The position numbers were made by a program, and so were the translations under genes. This document shows, in pieces, positions 15,743 through 25,757 of a DNA stretch of 64,000 nucleotides. The first letter of the stretch is position 1; each line of letters opens with the position of its first letter. Under the pieces are notes generated by a model. That model was not told where the DNA came from and ran no database searches. It saw only the letters and a list, made by a program, of their open reading frames with translations. Source of the stretch: an uncultured Sterolibacteriaceae bacterium (GTDB lineage Bacteria > Pseudomonadota > Gammaproteobacteria > Burkholderiales > Rhodocyclaceae); contig CALARK010000022.1 in assembly GCA_937888595.1 (NCBI GenBank), positions 372,001 to 436,000 of the forward strand, read 5' to 3'.

Positions 15743-18245
15743 GTGAAGCAGGGCGGCCGCCCAGCCACTTCCGGAGCATCGCTTCCAGTTCCTCGATGTG
15801 CACCGGCTTGGTGAGGAAGTCGTCCATCCCCGCCTGCAGGCAACGCTGGCGGTCTTCGTCGTAGACGCTGGCCGTGAGCGCCACGATCGGCAGGCGCGTG
15901 CAGCCGTTGTCGGCTTCCCAGCGCCGGATTCGCTCGGTGGCCTCGATGCCGTCCATGACCGGCATCTGCACATCCATCAGGACGAGAGCGGGGCGCGAAT
16001 CCTGCGCGACGGCGATGACCGCGGCGTGACCGTCGCCGACGGATTCGTGGCCGATATCCATCTTCTTCAACAGCGTACTGATGACGACCCGGTTCGTCGG
16101 GTTGTCTTCGACGACGAGGACATGGCCCGAGAGCCTGCCCGTGCCTGCCGCAGCGTGTCTGTGGCGTTCTGCCAGCCGGGTTTCACTGTCGCCCGGAACG
16201 ATTCGGGCGCGAATGTGGAACCAGAAGCGCGCGCCCTGGCCGGGGAGGCTGTCGACGCCGACGTCGCCGCCCATCAGCAGCGCGAGCTGGCGGACGATCG
16301 ACAGGCCGAGTCCGGTTCCCGCCTGTTCGCGTGTCGATGAGTTGTCGATCTGCGAAAAGGGCTTGAACAGCAGCGCCTGCTGTACCGGACTGATGCCGAT
16401 GCCGCTGTCGGTCACGCAAAACTCGAGTCGGGCCTCGTCGCCGTCGGCGGATATTTCGTCGGCCGAGATGCGGATCGAGCCACGCTCGGTGAATTTGATC
16501 GCATTGCAGAGCAGGTTCGAGAGCATCTGGCGCAGGCGCACGGCATCACCCTCATAGCGCCTTCCCGCGGGACCGTGCCACCGGGACTCGATGGTGAGCT
16601 GCTTGGCGTGCGCGGGTTCGGCGAACAGCGTGACGATTTCATGCACCAGCGCGTGCGGGTCGAAGGCGGCCTGCTTGAGCTCGAGCTTGCCGGCCTCGAT
16701 TTTCGACAGGTCGAGGATGTCGTTCAGCAGGATCAGCAGCGTCTGGCCGGAGTTGAGGATGGTGCGGGCGTATTCCCTGCGCTCCTCCTCGCCGATGTCC
16801 GGCATCAGCAGCAACTGCGCCATGCCGAGCACGCCGTTGAGCGGCGTGCGGATCTCGTGCGACATGGTGGCGAGAAAGCGGCTCTTGGCGATGTTGGCCG
16901 CTTCGGCAGCTTCCTTCGCCTGGTAGAGCTCGGTGATGTCGATACGGAAGCCGACGGTGAAGCCTTCCGGCGTCCGGCGCTCGCGGATGCGCAGGACCCG
17001 ACCGTCGTCGAGCGGCTGGATCAGGTCGGTGTCGCCGCTGCGGTGCGCCGCGAGCCGCTTGGCGACCCAGGCATCGACATGACCGACGGCCTCCTGGTAC
17101 TGGCCACGCTCCGCACCGATGCGGATGATCTCCTCGAAGGTGCGTCCCGGTACCAGCAGGTCGGCCGAGGTCGGGTAGTAGGTGCGGTACTGCTCGTTGC
17201 AGTAGGCGAGGCGGTCATGCTCGTCGTAGATCACGAAGGCCTCGCCGATGGTGTCCACGGCCGAGCGCATCATTGTCTGGCTGTCGAGCAGGCGCTGCTC
17301 GACGATGGCCCGTGCAGCGAGCGAGCGGTAGAGCAGGAACAGGAAGACGATGGTCAGGGCGCTGACGGCCAGGGCGGCGGTGATGACGCTGTTGCGGTGT
17401 TCGGTCCAGGGCCGCAGCACCTGGTCCACCGCATGGCCGACGACGAAAATGAGGCCGTACTGCGGCAGGCGGTAAAAGCCGTAGATGCGCTCGATGCCAT
17501 CGACCTGGGCGATCCGCCGGAAACTGCCGGAGTGTGGCGACGCGGGCACGAGATAGGGAGTGTCGGTGATCCGCTTTCCCATGGTCAGTTCGCCGCCGGG
17601 GTTGCGTGCCAGGATGTCACCCGATTCGTTCACCATCGTGATGATGGCATCGGTATCGAGGCCGAGCTTCTCGCGGAAAGCGCCGAAGATGTCCGGGCTG
17701 ACCGAGATGACGATGACTCCGTCGAAGCGCCCGTCCCGGATGATCGGCCGGGTGAACTGGATCGACCACTTGCCGGATACTTTGCCTTTCACCGGCTGGC
17801 TGATGAACAACTGGTCGGACTCGCGTTCCTTGTGCACGCGAAAATGCTCGCGCTCGCCGAGGAAGACGCGATTCGTCGCCGCGGCGAGGTTCGAGTAGGC
17901 GAGGTAGCCCTCGGCATCGATGATGGCCACCTGAAACGCGATGTCGGCCATGTAGGTCTGGCGGCGCTGCACGTATCCGGAAAAGGCGGCATGGTCGCCG
18001 CTCCAGCGTTCGCGCAGGTCGCGCAGGATCTCGTCGATGCGGCGCGTGATCGACTGGGAGTTCTCCGCGAAGGCCTGTGCCTGGAAGACCGTCGAGTGCT
18101 CGAATTCGCCGAGGCGGGCCGAGCGGCTGCGGTCGAGTTCGTAGCCGCCGGCCAGCCATACCATCGCCAGACACGCCACCATGGCGAAGGCGATCTTCAA
18201 CCTGAGGGCGGTCGCAGCTTTCGTTGCGTGGGGCTGGTTAGGCAC
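15726..18245 (-). CDS. Hybrid sensor histidine kinase/response regulator with periplasmic Cache-type sensor
   Basis: The 839-residue protein runs in order: helix 1 (about 15-32), a periplasmic double-Cache-like sensor (about 40-285) with FLGEREHFRVHKE and FDGVIVISVSPD, helix 2 (about 288-310), PAS (about 325-450), HisKA with SHEIRTPLNGVLG, HATPase_c with SDSGIGISPV and GTGLGLSIVRQLA, and a C-terminal receiver with VVEDNPTNRVV and phospho-acceptor Asp in LMDVQMPVMDG. No HPt domain is visible, so a separate phosphotransfer partner is expected. It overlaps the convergent HDOD gene by 17 bases. The signal sensed is unknown. Confidence 0.93.
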   Translation of the reverse strand: MPNQPHATKAATALRLKIAFAMVACLAMVWLAGGYELDRSRSARLGEFEHSTVFQAQAFAENSQSITRRIDEILRDLRERWSGDHAAFSGYVQRRQTYMADIAFQVAIIDAEGYLAYSNLAAATNRVFLGEREHFRVHKERESDQLFISQPVKGKVSGKWSIQFTRPIIRDGRFDGVIVISVSPDIFGAFREKLGLDTDAIITMVNESGDILARNPGGELTMGKRITDTPYLVPASPHSGSFRRIAQVDGIERIYGFYRLPQYGLIFVVGHAVDQVLRPWTEHRNSVITAALAVSALTIVFLFLLYRSLAARAIVEQRLLDSQTMMRSAVDTIGEAFVIYDEHDRLAYCNEQYRTYYPTSADLLVPGRTFEEIIRIGAERGQYQEAVGHVDAWVAKRLAAHRSGDTDLIQPLDDGRVLRIRERRTPEGFTVGFRIDITELYQAKEAAEAANIAKSRFLATMSHEIRTPLNGVLGMAQLLLMPDIGEEERREYARTILNSGQTLLILLNDILDLSKIEAGKLELKQAAFDPHALVHEIVTLFAEPAHAKQLTIESRWHGPAGRRYEGDAVRLRQMLSNLLCNAIKFTERGSIRISADEISADGDEARLEFCVTDSGIGISPVQQALLFKPFSQIDNSSTREQAGTGLGLSIVRQLALLMGGDVGVDSLPGQGARFWFHIRARIVPGDSETRLAERHRHAAAGTGRLSGHVLVVEDNPTNRVVISTLLKKMDIGHESVGDGHAAVIAVAQDSRPALVLMDVQMPVMDGIEATERIRRWEADNGCTRLPIVALTASVYDEDRQRCLQAGMDDFLTKPVHIEELEAMLRKWLGGRPASPTSAR

Positions 18246-18313
18246 GGAGGTTCGGGTAGGTTGCGCAAGTTCCCGAGTTTACATTTTTATGCCCAAAGTT
18301 ATCGTGGCTGATA

Positions 18314-19954
18314 CTACATTCCCTGATAGATGGGGCCTTCTCCCCCCTGCGGCGTGACCCAGTCGATGTTCTGCCCCGGGTCCTTGATGTCGCAGGTCTT
18401 GCAGTGCACGCAGTTCTGCGCGTTGATCTGCAGGCGCGGGCCGCCTTCCTCGACGATCTCGTAGACCCCGGCCGGGCAGTAGCGCTGCTCGGGCGCGGCG
18501 TAGAGGGCGAGGTTGTGCGCGATCGGCACCGCCGCATCCTTCAGCCGCAGGTGGCAGGGCTGGTCTTCCTCGTGGTTGGTGTTGGAGAGAAAGACGGAGG
18601 AAAGCCGGTCGAAGGTCAGCGTGCCATCGGGTTTCGGGTAATCGATCGGCGTGTGCCTGGCCGCCGGTTCCAGCTTGACGTGGTCGGCCGTCAGCGGCAG
18701 CGTCCACGGCGCCTTGCCGCGGAACAGGTTCTGGTCGATGCCGAACAGCAGCGAGCCGAGCCACAGGCCGCGATTCATCAGCGGCTTGAAGTTGCGCGCG
18801 CGATGCAGTTCGTCGAACAGCCAGGACTGGCGGAACGCCTCGGGGTAGGCGGTCAGCTCGTCGCCCTGCCGGCCGGATGCCAGGGCCTCGGCCACGGCGT
18901 CCGCCGCCAGCATGCCGGACTTGATCGCCGCATGGCTGCCCTTGATGCGCGAGGCCACGAGGAAGCCGGCATCGTCGCCGAGCAGCGCCCCGCCGGGAAA
19001 GATCAGCTTCGGCAGCGCCTGCAGGCCGCCCGAGGCGAGAGCGCGGGCGCCGTAGGCGAGCCGCTTGCCGCCTGCCAGCATCTTGCGGATCTCGGGATGG
19101 GTCTTGAGCCGCTGCATTTCCTCGAAGGGCGACAGGTAAGGATTCCTGTAGCCGAGGCCGACGACGAGGCCGAAGGAGACGAGGCGCTGTCCCTGCGCAT
19201 TCGTGTAGTGGTAGCAGAAGCCGCCGCCGTAGGTGTCGGCGGCCAGCGGCCAGCCGGCCGTGTGCATGACGAGCCCGTTGGCGTGCTGCGCTTCCGGGAC
19301 CTCCCAGAGTTCCTTGATGCCGATGCCATAGACCTGCGGAGCGGCACCGGCCCGCAGGGCGTAGCGCTGTTCGAGCCGCTTGCCGAGATGGCCGCGGCAG
19401 CCCTCGGCGAACAACGTGTATTTCGCACGCAGTTCCATGCCGGGCTGGAAGTTGGGACCGGGCGTACCGTCCTTCTGCACGCCCATGTCGCCGGTGATCA
19501 CCCCCTTGATGGCGCCGTCTTCCTCGATCAGGTCGGCGCCGGCAAAGCCGGGGTAGATCTCGACGCCGAGCGCCTCGGCCTGCTCGCCGAGCCAGCGGCA
19601 GACGTCGCCGAGGCTGATGACGTAGTTGCCGTCGTTGTGGAAGCAGGCGGGCAGCAGGGCGGTCGGCAATGCCATGCCGCCGCTTGCGGTCAGGAACATG
19701 AAGCGGTCGGCCGACACGGGCGTGTCGAGCGGGGCGTTGCGCTCCTGCCAGTCGGGGATCAGTTCGTTCAGCGCGCGCGGATCCATGATGGCGCCGGAGA
19801 GGATGTGGGCGCCGATCTCGGCGCCCTTGTCGATCAGGCAGACATTGGTGTCCGGAGAGACTTGCTTGAGCCGGATCGCCGCGGCGAGTCCCGCCGGGCC
19901 GCCACCCACCACCACCACGTCGAATTCCATCGATTCGCGAACCACTGTGTCCAT
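18314..19954 (-). CDS. Electron transfer flavoprotein-ubiquinone oxidoreductase
   Basis: The 546-residue protein begins with the FAD Rossmann motif VVGGGPAGLAAAIRL (about 16) and has a 4Fe-4S cluster at the C-terminus: C in RYCPAGVYE, then CVHCKTCDIKDPGQNIDW. The membrane-surface and ubiquinone region lies between (PYLSPFEEMQRLKTHPEI). It takes electrons from reduced ETF and passes them to ubiquinone on the inner membrane. GGGAGA sits upstream of the ATG. With etfBA and the dehydrogenase it completes a local acyl-CoA electron route, though on the opposite strand. Confidence 0.96.
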   Translation of the reverse strand: MDTVVRESMEFDVVVVGGGPAGLAAAIRLKQVSPDTNVCLIDKGAEIGAHILSGAIMDPRALNELIPDWQERNAPLDTPVSADRFMFLTASGGMALPTALLPACFHNDGNYVISLGDVCRWLGEQAEALGVEIYPGFAGADLIEEDGAIKGVITGDMGVQKDGTPGPNFQPGMELRAKYTLFAEGCRGHLGKRLEQRYALRAGAAPQVYGIGIKELWEVPEAQHANGLVMHTAGWPLAADTYGGGFCYHYTNAQGQRLVSFGLVVGLGYRNPYLSPFEEMQRLKTHPEIRKMLAGGKRLAYGARALASGGLQALPKLIFPGGALLGDDAGFLVASRIKGSHAAIKSGMLAADAVAEALASGRQGDELTAYPEAFRQSWLFDELHRARNFKPLMNRGLWLGSLLFGIDQNLFRGKAPWTLPLTADHVKLEPAARHTPIDYPKPDGTLTFDRLSSVFLSNTNHEEDQPCHLRLKDAAVPIAHNLALYAAPEQRYCPAGVYEIVEEGGPRLQINAQNCVHCKTCDIKDPGQNIDWVTPQGGEGPIYQGM

Positions 19955-19995
19955 CGTTTTCTCCCTGTGCGTTCCCTGCGTGGCGATTAGCGAAT

Positions 19996-20001
19996 ATTAT
20001 A
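19996..20001 (-). promoter_or_regulatory. Likely -10 element for the ETF-ubiquinone oxidoreductase gene
   Basis: TATAAT occurs on the minus strand 42 bases upstream of the start in an AT-rich divergent gap. No good -35 is seen at 16-18 bases, so an activator may be needed. Confidence 0.4.
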
Positions 20002-20071
20002 GTTGTCGCTTGTTTTGTAATTGTCTCCCGCAGGACATCCTCTTCCGACAGCTCGTGTCAGACTCGGCCCG

Positions 20072-20477
20072 ATGGAACATCTCCGCCACCCCGTACACAC
20101 CACGCTGATTCCCGTGCGCTGGGGCGACATGGACGCCCTCGGCCACGTGAACAACACTGTCTATTTCCGCTATGCCGAGCAGGCGCGCATCGAATGGCTC
20201 CTGTCGCTCGGCTATCCCGACATCGTCGCCGTCGAGGAAGGGCCGGTGATCATCAACGCCAGCTGCACCTTCCTCAAGCCGATCACCTATCCGGCCACCG
20301 TCGAGGTGCGGACGCTGATCGGCAAGCCCGGCCGCAGCAGCCTGCCCACCTACTACGAGATGCGCGTGGTCGGCGAGGATGAGGTCTACGCCGAAGGCGC
20401 CGCCAAGGTCGTGTGGTGGAATCCCAAAACCGGCAAATCGCTTACCCTGCCCGACAACCTCCGAGTCCTGTATCCCC

Positions 20478-20485
<8 letters not shown>
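20072..20485 (+). CDS. Acyl-CoA thioesterase (4-hydroxybenzoyl-CoA thioesterase type hotdog)
   Basis: The 137-residue single hotdog domain has the signature RWGDMDALGHVNNTVYFRYAE, with the catalytic Asp and the HVNN motif as in YbgC/4-hydroxybenzoyl-CoA thioesterases, and SCTFLKPITYPATVEV on the central helix-strand side. It hydrolyses acyl-CoA esters; the natural substrate is unknown. ATG 20072 (MEHLRHPVHT) is chosen. It overlaps the acetoacetyl-CoA synthetase start by eight bases, so the pair is co-translated and may balance activation and release of acyl-CoA. Confidence 0.9.
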
Positions 20486-22421
<1,936 letters not shown>

Positions 22422-22433
<12 letters not shown>

Positions 22434-22715
22434 GACTTCGAGGCTGAATTCCGCCGTCCCGCCGGGGCCGACTTTTAACACGTCGGCCAGCCACGGCAGC
22501 GCTTCCTTCAGTTCGCCGGCGAGTGTCCACGGCGGGTTGACGAGGAAGACGCCGCTGCCATGCATCCCCATCCCATCCGGCGATGGCGGCTGCACAGTCA
22601 GCGTGGCGTTGAGCCAGTCGGGGGCGAGCTTTTTCAGCTTGCCGGCGAGGGCGATGCTTTCGTTCTTCTGCAGCAGCGGATACCAGACCATGAAGGTGCC
22701 GGTGGCGAAGCGCTG
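22422..22715 (-). pseudogene. rlmJ 3' fragment created by the duplication
   Basis: It encodes the last 97 residues of RlmJ (from about RFATGTFMVWYPLLQKN to the stop) and then breaks exactly at the RAYT-element boundary. The intact gene is at 24875-25735. The open frame continues into unrelated sequence upstream and has no sensible start. Confidence 0.93.
22453..22476 (-). repeat. 24-bp dispersed repeat, copy 7 (reverse), in the rlmJ fragment
   Basis: It is identical to the copy in intact rlmJ at 24906, so it was duplicated with the 506-bp segment. Confidence 0.88.
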
Positions 22716-22722
22716 AAAAATA

Positions 22723-22739
22723 GGGGACAGACCACGATT
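22723..22739 (+). repeat. RAYT-associated 17-bp repeat, copy a
   Basis: GGGGACAGACCACGATT, eight bases inside the left duplication boundary. It pairs as an inverted repeat with copy b at 22934. Confidence 0.85.
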
Positions 22740-22933
22740 ATGAGGGTGTCGGCGCTGGCTGATGCTTCTCTCTTCTTCTGCACGCATCACTTTCGTCGGA
22801 TTGACCCGGCCAGGCATTGCCGGTAGCGTGCATCCATGCACATGGAATTTCTACGCACTGACGCCAGAAAAGCGGAGACAGATCCCTTTCTGCTGCAAAG
22901 TCGGCGCAGGTGTGACGTCGTCAGTGAAGGGGA
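22740..22933. other. Gene-free segment between REP copies a and b
   Basis: About 195 bp with no supported gene. It holds GGAGACAGATCCC (22875-22887), a variant of the same class of RAYT-linked motif, and a degenerate 24-bp repeat at about 22896-22918. Confidence 0.5.
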
Positions 22934-22950
22934 AATCGTGGTCTGTCCCC
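22934..22950 (-). repeat. RAYT-associated 17-bp repeat, copy b
   Basis: AATCGTGGTCTGTCCCC, the exact reverse complement of copy a. RTX-like coding sequence begins immediately after it. Confidence 0.85.
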
Positions 22951-23139
22951 TTTTATCCTGTTGACCTCGCCTTCACCGGTGCCATCGGCTGGGGCGGATC
23001 GGGCAACGACATCATCAGAAACGGCGCCGGCAGCCAGGAACTGCATGGCGAAGAAGGCGACGACTTGCTGGTCGCGTGGAAAAAAGTCAGTCCCGGCGGG
23101 ACGGCGGCAAATGACGGGGAATGGAGGACGACAGCATGA
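22951..23139 (+). pseudogene. RTX calcium-binding repeat protein remnant (C-terminal fragment)
   Basis: The open frame downstream of REP copy b reads GGSGNDIIRNGAGSQELHG then EEGDDLLVAW, two glycine/aspartate nonapeptides of the haemolysin-type calcium-binding repeat. There is no start codon or RTX N-terminus; the frame is fused to unrelated sequence at the repeat boundary. The end KKVSPGGTAANDGEW comes from a 24-bp repeat. It reads as the tail of a secreted RTX protein gene carried in with the insertion. Confidence 0.7.
23082..23105 (+). repeat. 24-bp dispersed repeat, copy 8 (forward), in the RTX remnant
   Basis: AAAAGTCAGT, centre CCCGGC-type, ending GGGACGGC; two bases off. The host frame reads KVSPGGTA. 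Confidence 0.78.
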
Positions 23140-23855
23140 ACAAGGCCACTCTACTGAAAGCGCTGGTGGTAATTCTGACGATGGGGGTGGGTATGAATGC
23201 GATGGCTGGACTGTTCGGATTGGGCGGCACGAGCTGGAAGGAGGAAGTGCTGCTGCACGACGGGACGAGGATCGTGGTGGAACGGTGGCACAAACGGGGT
23301 GGCCGGCATGAAATCACCTCTGGCCCACCAGTCAAGGAACACAGCATTACCTTTACGTTGCCAGAGTCGGACAAGACTATTACATGGCGGGATGAGTACA
23401 GCGAGGATGTGGGGTCGGCCAATTTTGGCATTCTGGCCCTGCACATCCAGAACGACATGCCATACATCGTAGCAACTCCATATGGCTGTCTTGCCTACAA
23501 CAAGTGGGGACGGCCGAATCCTCCCTATGTCATCTTCAAACATGACGGTAACGTATGGCAGCGTATTCAGTTAGCGGAACTGCCAGTGGAATTCAAAACC
23601 ATCAATCTCGTTATTGGCACTAGCAATAATGAAAAAGAATTGGACAAGTTGGGGTTGGCTTCGATCACCGATATAGCGCGGATGAACCGGGACTCAAGGC
23701 AACCGGAGCTGCGCGCCATTCTGAGGGAGGCGTTGCCGGAGAAACGGATCATCGAGATGTGCGGTGACATGGTGCTGTACCGGGGCCACTGGATCATGCG
23801 CAACAGCCAGCCAGCGAAATGGCGCATTGATCGCCTGCTCGATCAGCAGAAATAA
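23136..23855 (+). CDS. Hypothetical secreted protein beside the RTX remnant
   Basis: This 239-residue protein starts MNKATLLKAL at 23136 with a signal peptide cleaved near AMA (about residue 24). The mature part begins with a glycine-rich GLFGLGG stretch, then beta-rich sequence (EEVLLHDGTRIVVERWHKRG, SITFTLPESDKTITWRDEYS) and ends helical. It is not recognised. An in-frame ATG 15 bases upstream is less likely. GC is lower than in the flanks, and it lies inside the RAYT insertion directly after an RTX fragment, so it probably arrived with that gene as a linked periplasmic or secreted partner. Confidence 0.75.
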   Translation: MNKATLLKALVVILTMGVGMNAMAGLFGLGGTSWKEEVLLHDGTRIVVERWHKRGGRHEITSGPPVKEHSITFTLPESDKTITWRDEYSEDVGSANFGILALHIQNDMPYIVATPYGCLAYNKWGRPNPPYVIFKHDGNVWQRIQLAELPVEFKTINLVIGTSNNEKELDKLGLASITDIARMNRDSRQPELRAILREALPEKRIIEMCGDMVLYRGHWIMRNSQPAKWRIDRLLDQQK

Positions 23856-23893
23856 CTCGCTATTCCAATCGATATTCATCAGGAGAGGTCATA

Positions 23894-23910
23894 GGGGTCA
23901 GACCACGATT
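23894..23910 (+). repeat. RAYT-associated 17-bp repeat, copy c
   Basis: GGGGTCAGACCACGATT, one base different from copy a. It lies 36 bases from the 3' end of the RAYT gene. Confidence 0.85.
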
Positions 23911-23922
23911 CCACTCCATAGC

Positions 23923-23946
23923 GCCGTCCTGCAAGCGCCGACTTTT
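23923..23946 (-). repeat. 24-bp dispersed repeat, copy 9 (reverse), at the RAYT stop codon
   Basis: In gene orientation CTTTTCTGAAAAGTCGGCGC: the TGA stop of the transposase runs straight into the repeat. The centre and end differ slightly from consensus. Confidence 0.8.
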
Positions 23947-24596
23947 CAGAAAAGCTCGCCGCTTTCCGGGGCAGGCGTTTTCTTCGGCCTGCCCGCTTTT
24001 CCCGGCATCGCCCGTTGCTTGATTGCTGCGGCGATTTGTTCGCCGAAAAACGCGCTGCCCAGCGCGTAGTTGCCGTTGGTGGCTTGCCGGCTCGACGGGT
24101 CGCTTCCGAGTGACTGATATACCTCGTGGGAAATGACGAGAGGATTGCGCTCGCCTTGCGCGTTGGCTCGGTAGCTGCTCCAGCGATAGTCGGCCGGGTG
24201 CTCTGCCATCGCGGCACGCACGGGGTTGAGCTCGATATAACGCTGACAGGCCAGCAGGTAGGTTTCGGCCTGCGTGGGGCAGGAGCGATAGCGGCCTTCC
24301 CAGAGGGTGCCGCTGCGGCGGTAGGTCTTGTTGAAGTACTGCACATAGCGCTGGCCGAGGGCTTTCATCATTTCGCCGGGCGCCCCGCCCCGCTCGGCGC
24401 TGACGAGCAGATGGACGTGGTTGGTCATGAGGACGTAGGCATGTGTCCGGCAGCCGGCCTTGCCGGCATATTCTCCAAGCCAGTCAAGGTAGAAACGGTA
24501 GTCTTCATCTGCGACAAAGCAGGCCTGTCGGTTGTTGCCGCGCTGGATGAGGTGCAGCGGGACGTTGGGCAGGGTCAGGCGTGGACGGCGGGGCAT
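23946..24596 (-). CDS. REP-associated tyrosine transposase (RAYT, Y1/IS200-like)
   Basis: The 216-residue Y1_Tnp-family protein begins MPRRPRLTLPN. The HUH motif is HVHLL (about residue 63), and the nucleophilic tyrosine is expected in the helix GQRYVQYFNKTYRRSGTLWE. RYIELNPVRAAMAEHPADYR is the typical RAYT segment. The C-terminal GKAGRPKKTP is basic. RAYTs are single-copy, chromosomally domesticated relatives of IS200 transposases that cut and join REP-type hairpins. It is flanked by inverted 17-bp repeats at 23894 and 24641 and directly abuts a 24-bp repeat at its stop. An upstream in-frame ATG at 24659 lies beyond the flanking repeat and is unlikely. Confidence 0.92.
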   Translation of the reverse strand: MPRRPRLTLPNVPLHLIQRGNNRQACFVADEDYRFYLDWLGEYAGKAGCRTHAYVLMTNHVHLLVSAERGGAPGEMMKALGQRYVQYFNKTYRRSGTLWEGRYRSCPTQAETYLLACQRYIELNPVRAAMAEHPADYRWSSYRANAQGERNPLVISHEVYQSLGSDPSSRQATNGNYALGSAFFGEQIAAAIKQRAMPGKAGRPKKTPAPESGELF

Positions 24597-24640
24597 GGCG
24601 GTCTCTATCTGGCGGTCAGGTACGTCGCAGGCTAGCAGGA

Positions 24641-24657
24641 AATCGTGGTCTGTCCCC
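24641..24657 (-). repeat. RAYT-associated 17-bp repeat, copy d
   Basis: AATCGTGGTCTGTCCCC, exact inverse of copy a, five bases from the right duplication boundary and 44 bases upstream of the RAYT start. Confidence 0.85.
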
Positions 24658-24662
24658 AATTT

Positions 24663-24886
24663 CGCTGGTGAAGCGCATCAAGGAGCAGATCAGGGCCAAC
24701 ACCACGCCGCGCCACGTGCCGGCCAAGGTGCTGCAGGTCGCCGACATCCCACGCACCAAGAGCGGCAAGATCGTCGAACTCGCCGTGCGCGAGGTGGTGC
24801 ACGGCCGGCCGGTGAAGAACAGCGAGGCGCTGGCGAATCCCGAGGCGCTCGACCTGTTCAGGAATCGCGCCGAACTAGCTTCCTGA
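24663..24886 (+). pseudogene. Acetoacetyl-CoA synthetase 3' fragment
   Basis: It encodes the last 73 residues of the synthetase, including PRTKSGKIVELAV, with its stop at 24884-24886. It lacks everything upstream and is almost surely not expressed as a protein. The parent gene is intact at 20478-22433. Confidence 0.92.
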
Positions 24887-25735
24887 GACTTCGAGGCTGA
24901 ATTCCGCCGTCCCGCCGGGGCCGACTTTTAACACGTCGGCCAGCCACGGCAGCGCTTCCTTCAGTTCGCCGGCGAGTGTCCACGGCGGGTTGACGAGGAA
25001 GACGCCGCTGCCATGCATCCCCATCCCATCCGGCGATGGCGGCTGCACAGTCAGCGTGGCGTTGAGCCAGTCGGGGGCGAGCTTTTTCAGCTTGCCGGCG
25101 AGGGCGATGCTTTCGTTCTTCTGCAGCAGCGGATACCAAACCATGAAGGTGCCGGTGGCGAAGCGCTGCAAGCCTTCCTTAACGGCCGTGATGACCTGCG
25201 CATAGTCGTGCTTGTCTTCGTAGGCCGGGTCGATGACGATCAAGCCACGGCGGGGTGGCGGAGGCAGTAGCGCCTTCATGCCGGCGAAGCCGTCTTCCTG
25301 CCGGATCTGGACGCGCTTTTGCGCATCCGGGGCGGCCGCCGTGATGTTCTGCGCCAGCAGCTTGACGTCGGCCGGGTGCAGTTCGAAGAGGCGCAGCCGG
25401 TCGGCCGGGCGCATTGCCGCGAAGGCCAGCAGCGGCGAGCCGGGATAGCGCTTCAGCCGGCCGTCGGGATTGTCGGCGCGGACGGCGGCGACGTAGGCGG
25501 CCAGCAGCGGTGGCAAGTCCTTGCGTTCCCACAGCCGGCCGATGCCGTCCTCGTATTCGGCATGCGTCTTCGAGCGGCCGATATCGAAGCGGTAGCCCCC
25601 GGCACCAGCATGCGTGTCGATCACCCAGTAGGGTTTGTCCTTCCTGTTCAGGTAGTCGAGCACCGCGAGCAGCACGGCGTGCTTGAGGACGTCGGCGTGG
25701 TTGCCGGCATGGAAGACGTGGCGGTAGCTGAGCAT
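24875..25735 (-). CDS. rlmJ: 23S rRNA (adenine-N6)-methyltransferase RlmJ
   Basis: The 286-residue protein starts MLSYRHVFHAGNHADVLKH, the family N-terminus. VIDTHAGAGGYRF is the SAM-binding motif and VIDPAYEDKHDY is the N6-adenine methyltransferase D/N-PP-Y-type catalytic motif (here DPAY). RlmJ methylates A2030 of 23S rRNA. The C-terminus reads KVGPGGTA from a 24-bp repeat, then EFSLEVSGS, so the last residues depart from the usual family end. It is divergent from the pseudouridine synthase gene, 22 bases apart. Confidence 0.93.
   Translation of the reverse strand: MLSYRHVFHAGNHADVLKHAVLLAVLDYLNRKDKPYWVIDTHAGAGGYRFDIGRSKTHAEYEDGIGRLWERKDLPPLLAAYVAAVRADNPDGRLKRYPGSPLLAFAAMRPADRLRLFELHPADVKLLAQNITAAAPDAQKRVQIRQEDGFAGMKALLPPPPRRGLIVIDPAYEDKHDYAQVITAVKEGLQRFATGTFMVWYPLLQKNESIALAGKLKKLAPDWLNATLTVQPPSPDGMGMHGSGVFLVNPPWTLAGELKEALPWLADVLKVGPGGTAEFSLEVSGS
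24906..24929 (-). repeat. 24-bp dispersed repeat, copy 10 (reverse), inside rlmJ
   Basis: In the rlmJ frame it reads KVGPGGTA, about 10-18 residues before the C-terminus. Confidence 0.88.
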
Positions 25736-25757
25736 GGCGGGCCTTAGAATGGTCGGC

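Larger units (their letters stand above)
22716..24662. mobile_element. RAYT-containing insertion between the two 506-bp copies
   Basis: This 1947-bp segment is bounded on both sides by inverted copies of GGGGACAGACCACGATT (22723 and 24641) and contains two more (22934, 23894). It carries an RTX-type remnant, a secreted protein gene and a REP-associated tyrosine transposase. Both flanking genes keep one intact copy thanks to the duplication. Confidence 0.8.
24663..25168. repeat. 506-bp direct duplication, right copy
   Basis: It matches 22210-22715 with two mismatches (24685 and 25139). Here the rlmJ part belongs to the intact gene, while the synthetase part is a fragment. Confidence 0.95.

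Noticed and set aside
22762..23139. A 125-codon ORF treated as a real RTX protein
   Set aside because: Its first half is REP-flanked junk in frame by chance; only the part after 22951 looks like RTX sequence, so it is listed as a remnant.
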